From NCBI RefSeq assembly GCF_002506585.1, contig NZ_DAXW01000003.1:241338-305337 (forward strand): a stretch of DNA of 64,000 nt, written 5' to 3'. A program made the position numbers and the translations under genes. The DNA is from Methanoculleus sp. UBA430 (lineage in GTDB: Archaea; Halobacteriota; Methanomicrobia; Methanomicrobiales; Methanoculleaceae). This document shows positions 61,216 through 64,000 of this stretch, piece after piece (position 1 is the first letter of the stretch; each line of letters starts with the position of its first letter). The notes beneath the pieces are model-generated. The model worked only from the letters and a program-made list of their open reading frames with translations. It had not been told where the DNA came from and made no database searches.

Positions 61216-61818
61216 ATGCCAGTCCGGTGGATCGCGAGCGGCACAACCTACGCCAACTCGTTCGTTTACGGAACCATCCTTGTGGACGCGGGCGTTCTCC
61301 CGACGGCCGTGGAGCCGCACGCCGGGACGATCGAGACGATCGTCATCACGCACGCCCACTATGACCATATCGCCCATATCAGGGAGATCGCCCGGCTCTG
61401 CGGTGATCCGGTCATCTGCATCCATGAAGCGGACGCTCCCGGCCTCATCGACGATACCCGGAGCCTTGCCATGCACTTCGGGGCCCGGTCGCCCGGGATC
61501 GTCCCCGACACCGTCCTTTCCGACGGCGACCGGGTCGGTGACCTCCGCGTCATCCACACCCCGGGCCACACGCCGGGCGGGATCTGCCTTTATGACGAGA
61601 CAGCGAAGCGGCTCTTCTCAGGCGACACTGTCTTTACCGGCGGGTCCTTCGGGCGCTACGACTTCCCCGGCGGCGATCTCACGGCGCTCAAAAGATCCAT
61701 CGAGCGCCTCAGCACCCTCGCGGTCGAGGAACTCTATCCCGGCCACGGGGAGCCCGTCGCCCACGGCGGCGATAGACACATCGCGGCCGCCCGGGAGGCG
61801 CTCCGCTTCTATGGATAA
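61216..61818 (+). CDS. Metallo-beta-lactamase fold hydrolase (glyoxalase II-like)
   Basis: A 200-residue protein with the metal motif THAHYDHI (His-x-His-x-Asp-His, about 45-52), HTPGHTPGGI near 115, SGDTVF near 136 and PGHGEP near 175. It matches small archaeal glyoxalase II-like or hydroxyacylglutathione hydrolase-type enzymes; substrate unknown. It is divergent from thiC with almost no gap. Its stop overlaps the ATG of the next gene. Confidence 0.85.
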   Translation: MPVRWIASGTTYANSFVYGTILVDAGVLPTAVEPHAGTIETIVITHAHYDHIAHIREIARLCGDPVICIHEADAPGLIDDTRSLAMHFGARSPGIVPDTVLSDGDRVGDLRVIHTPGHTPGGICLYDETAKRLFSGDTVFTGGSFGRYDFPGGDLTALKRSIERLSTLAVEELYPGHGEPVAHGGDRHIAAAREALRFYG

Positions 61819-62260
61819 GGGTGTCTACGCCCTCATCCTCGATAACTCCCATTGCGTCGTCCGTGTCGGCGCCCTGGGACTCCGGGAGTTTGCTTTCGGC
61901 CGGCACGTCTACATCGGGTCGGCGCTGGGGAGCGGCGGGCTTGCCCGGGCCGACCGGCACGTGAGGCTCGCCCGCAACCGTGACCGCCCGGCCCGGTGGC
62001 ACATCGACTACCTCCTTCTTTCCCCGCATGTCACCCTCGCCGCCGTCGTCACCGCCGCCACAGACCGGGACTGCGAGTGCGCCCTCGCCCGTGCTTTCGG
62101 CGGGGTGTACGTCCCCGGGTTCGGGTGCAGCGACTGCGCCTGCCCCTCACACCTCTTCTACCGCCCCGGCGACCCGGTCCCGGAGGTTCTCGCACGCTTC
62201 CGGGGCCTCGGCCTCGCTGCCCGGATCACAAGAATCAAGAACGAGGGGAACGAGCACTAG
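61811..62260 (+). CDS. DUF123 (GIY-YIG-like nuclease family) protein
   Basis: A 149-residue archaeal DUF123 protein: GVYALILDN near the start, HVYIGSALGSGGLARADRH (about 33-51; YIG motif), RWHIDYLLL (about 63-71) and a C-terminal GCSDCACPSHLFY with three cysteines. Related domains are sometimes fused to endonuclease III. A DNA role is inferred. It overlaps the MBL gene by 8 bases. Confidence 0.85.
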   Translation: MDKGVYALILDNSHCVVRVGALGLREFAFGRHVYIGSALGSGGLARADRHVRLARNRDRPARWHIDYLLLSPHVTLAAVVTAATDRDCECALARAFGGVYVPGFGCSDCACPSHLFYRPGDPVPEVLARFRGLGLAARITRIKNEGNEH

Positions 62261-62263
62261 GTT

Positions 62264-62815
62264 ATGAACGTTCTTGGTATCTCCGGAAGCATGCGGAAGA
62301 ACGGCAACACCGCGCTGCTCGTCAACGCCATCCTCGACCGGGTCCGTGAGGCGGGCATCGAGACCGAATACCTCTCGCTTGCCGATATGGATATCCGGCC
62401 CTGCACCGGGTGCGAGGCCTGCAGGGAGGCGAAGTGGTGTGTGACGGAGGACGACGATTGGGGCTCTGTGGCGCAGAAGATGATCGACTGCGAGGTGCTG
62501 GTCATCGGTGCCCCGACCTACTACTACGACATCAACGGCCAGACGAAGAACCTGATCGACCGGACCTACTCCCTCTTCCACGACAGACGGCTTGCCGGCC
62601 GTAGTGCGGTGGCCGTCGCCGTCTACGCCGACCGGGGGGGCGAACGCTCCCTCGAGACGATGGAGGGGTTCCTGAACGCTCACGAGTTCTCGTACCTCGG
62701 CTACGTCTGCGGCAGGGGCTACGCGCCGGGGGACGTCTTGAAGGACGAGCGGGCGGTGAAGAGGGCCACAGAGGTCGCGGATACGATCGTCAGGCTCCTT
62801 CGGCCGGAGGACTGA
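62264..62815 (+). CDS. Iron-sulfur flavoprotein (Isf-type NADPH-dependent FMN reductase fold)
   Basis: A 183-residue flavodoxin-fold protein: FMN loop SGSMRKNGNTA (about 7-17), the 4Fe-4S motif C47-x2-C50-x2-C53-x5-C59 and PTYYYDINGQTKNLIDR (about 85-101). In Methanosarcina, Isf passes electrons between ferredoxin, FMN and oxygen or peroxide. It follows the DUF123 gene by 3 bases. Confidence 0.9.
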   Translation: MNVLGISGSMRKNGNTALLVNAILDRVREAGIETEYLSLADMDIRPCTGCEACREAKWCVTEDDDWGSVAQKMIDCEVLVIGAPTYYYDINGQTKNLIDRTYSLFHDRRLAGRSAVAVAVYADRGGERSLETMEGFLNAHEFSYLGYVCGRGYAPGDVLKDERAVKRATEVADTIVRLLRPED

Positions 62816-62874
62816 GAGCCGGGGCCCGTGCTGCCGGAGGGTCCGCCCGGTGGAGCGGGCAGAGCCCCCTGCCA

Positions 62875-63033
62875 TCAGAGCAGCAGCGATATTATCGCGA
62901 GGACGATGAAGATGATGACCAGCCACTTCGCAATCGACATCGACATCCCTGCAACGCCCCGTGCTCCGAGTAAGGCAAAGACAAGTGCCAGTACAAAGAA
63001 GAGGATTGCAAGGCCTACAAGACCATTTACCAT
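62875..63033 (-). CDS. 52-residue DUF1328-like membrane protein
   Basis: A short ORF from ATG 63033 to TGA 62875 with two membrane helices (about 4-22 and 36-52) joined by GARGVAGMSMSIAKW, the pattern of the DUF1328/UPF0391 (YtjA) family. GGAGAT ribosome site at 5 bases and a clear TATA box (63096-63103) support it. Such proteins are often stress-linked in bacteria; role in archaea unknown. Confidence 0.75.
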   Translation of the reverse strand: MVNGLVGLAILFFVLALVFALLGARGVAGMSMSIAKWLVIIFIVLAIISLLL

Positions 63034-63095
63034 ATCTATCTCCTCTCAATTGCCGGCGTCCGGCCGGTGTTGAGGAGCCAAACTTTATTTTTGGA

Positions 63096-63103
63096 TATTT
63101 ATA
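63096..63103 (-). promoter_or_regulatory. TATA box for the DUF1328-like gene
   Basis: TATAAATA on the minus strand in an AT-rich patch (63080-63110) between GC-rich genes. The mRNA should start near 63073, about 40 bases before the ATG at 63033. Confidence 0.6.
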
Positions 63104-63162
63104 CTTTTCCGGAAATAACGGCGGTCCGGACAACCCGGTCGGGCCATCCGGGGGGGTCAGCC

Positions 63163-64000
63163 TCAAAGGAGATCGTAGGTCGTCGTCCGCTGCCGGAGCG
63201 TCCGCCCGAGGTCCCCGGCCATCCGCCGCATCTCGACCGGGTCCAGGTAATCGGTGTCCCGGGCGCCCGCCTCCCGGGATATGCTCTCCTCAAAAAGCGT
63301 CCCCCCGAGGTCGTTTGCGCCTGAAAGAAGCGCCATCCCTGCCATCTTCGTCCCCAGCTTCACCCAGGAGGCCTGGATGTTCCTGATGTTGTCAAGAAAG
63401 AGCCGGGATACCGCAAACATCAGGATATCCTCCCTGCCGGTCGCCCCGGGTCGGGCGAGCCCTGCCCGGTAGAGAGGGGTCTTCTGGTGAACGAACGAGA
63501 GGGGCACGAACTCGGTGAACCCCCCGGTGTCGTCCTGGACCTCCCGGAGGACCGCGAGGTGCCGGGCCCGGTCAGTCTCGCTCTCGCAGGAGCCGTACAT
63601 GATCGTCGCCGTCGAACGGATCCCGAGTTCGTGCGCCTCTTTGATGACCCGGACCCAGGTCGCCGTATCGATCTTCCCCGGGCAGATCACCCGCCGGACA
63701 CTATCCACCAGGATCTCGGCCGCCGTCCCGCAGAGTGTCCCGAGTCCCGCAGCCTGCATCATCATAAGCACCTCCCGGGTGGAAAGATCGCTCCTCCCTG
63801 CGGCATAGGCCACTTCCATCGGGTTGCTCGCGTGGATGTGAACGCCCGGCGCTTCGTCCCGCATCCAGGAAATGATATCGATGTAGGACTGGGCGTCGAA
63901 CTCCGGGTGGAGCCCGCTCACCGTGCAGATCTCGGTCACGCTCCGCCCGCGCGCTGCCCGGACCTTCTCCCGGACGGCGGCTTCATCGTGGAAGAAGATA
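63163..64000 (-). CDS. cofH: FO synthase subunit 2 (CofH), 3' part
   Basis: A 279-residue C-terminal part of a radical SAM protein of the CofH/MqnE/MqnC group: EICTVSGLHPEFDAQSYID, HIHASNPMEVAYAA, LGTLCGTAAEILVD, IRSTATIMYGSCE, FVPLSFVHQKTPLY and the C-terminal SGANDLGGTLFEESISREAG (shown in part: ANDLGGTLFEE). In F420 synthesis CofH couples tyrosine-derived hydroxyphenyl to the ribityluracil. The N-terminal CxxxCxxC cluster lies beyond the window, as the frame stays open to 64000. A menaquinone-pathway enzyme is less likely in a methanogen. Confidence 0.85.
   Translation of the reverse strand, partial: IFFHDEAAVREKVRAARGRSVTEICTVSGLHPEFDAQSYIDIISWMRDEAPGVHIHASNPMEVAYAAGRSDLSTREVLMMMQAAGLGTLCGTAAEILVDSVRRVICPGKIDTATWVRVIKEAHELGIRSTATIMYGSCESETDRARHLAVLREVQDDTGGFTEFVPLSFVHQKTPLYRAGLARPGATGREDILMFAVSRLFLDNIRNIQASWVKLGTKMAGMALLSGANDLGGTLFEESISREAGARDTDYLDPVEMRRMAGDLGRTLRQRTTTYDLL

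Noticed and set aside
60900..61250. Thiamine riboswitch upstream of thiC
   Set aside because: There is almost no untranslated region and no THI-box core sequence is seen.
59901..61364. 487-codon plus-strand frame across thiC
   Set aside because: Antisense of a well-conserved gene, with biased composition and no recognisable motif.

Overview
The window reads as a chromosome segment of a hydrogenotrophic methanogenic archaeon of the order Methanomicrobiales. Methanoculleus is my best guess, but that is inference. The evidence is gene content: coenzyme M synthesis by the cysteate route (cysteate synthase plus a fused sulfopyruvate decarboxylase), an L-aspartate-semialdehyde sulfurtransferase (DUF39), a CofH-type FO synthase subunit, archaeal riboflavin synthase RibC, TrpB2, archaeal TATA promoters and a PGF-CTERM surface protein. 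Base composition is GC-rich except for a visibly AT-richer stretch at about 13.1-17.2 kb. I see no tRNA, rRNA, CRISPR or transposase gene.

Layout. 0-3.5 kb: two divergent units under matching operators; the rightward one encodes a secreted caspase-fold-like protein, a triple PepSY-like protein, a membrane-anchored protein and an ArsR-type regulator with membrane helices. 3.5-6.9 kb: Nudix hydrolase, AEC transporter and small conserved or surface proteins. 7.1-11.1 kb: a carotenoid cluster (UbiA-type elongase, phytoene synthase, phytoene desaturase, CruF-like hydratase). 11.2-17.2 kb: surface and membrane proteins with a membrane-bound winged-helix regulator and a thioredoxin-CcdA fusion. 17.4-21.8 kb: the coenzyme M and homocysteine sulfur genes with a divergent XRE regulator. 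21.9-26.4 kb: a second surface block containing paralogues of genes at 6.2 kb, 11.5 kb, 12.3 kb and 49-54 kb. 26.8-31.3 kb: orphan ABC permease, CcdA-like protein, Na/Pi transporter and NAD kinase. 31.3-39.1 kb: a complete trp operon (trpB2-EGDCFBA). 39.2-48.4 kb: housekeeping and membrane proteins, a GerW/DUF2953 pair, a MacB-like export operon, RadC and a 16-repeat TPR protein. 48.7-55.4 kb: a second caspase-fold-like secreted protein followed by five tandem PepSY-like paralogues and a decayed sixth. 55.7-64 kb: riboflavin, purine and thiamine genes, aminotransferases, a broken arsenate-reductase-like gene, a metallo-beta-lactamase, an iron-sulfur flavoprotein and the 3' part of cofH.

The most interesting signal is a composite promoter, GACGTGTAR, then exactly 8 bases, then GACAGAA, then a TATA box. 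It occurs seven times (7.0, 11.4, 13.6, 17.2, 24.7, 26.5 and 55.6 kb). Six copies lie directly upstream of secreted or membrane protein genes that share no common housekeeping role. This points to an undescribed cell-surface regulon joining the scattered islands. Within it and beside it, secreted proteins carrying a clan-CD-like His/Cys pair are followed by PepSY-like proteins, so a secreted protease plus inhibitor or chaperone module is a reasonable but untested hypothesis.
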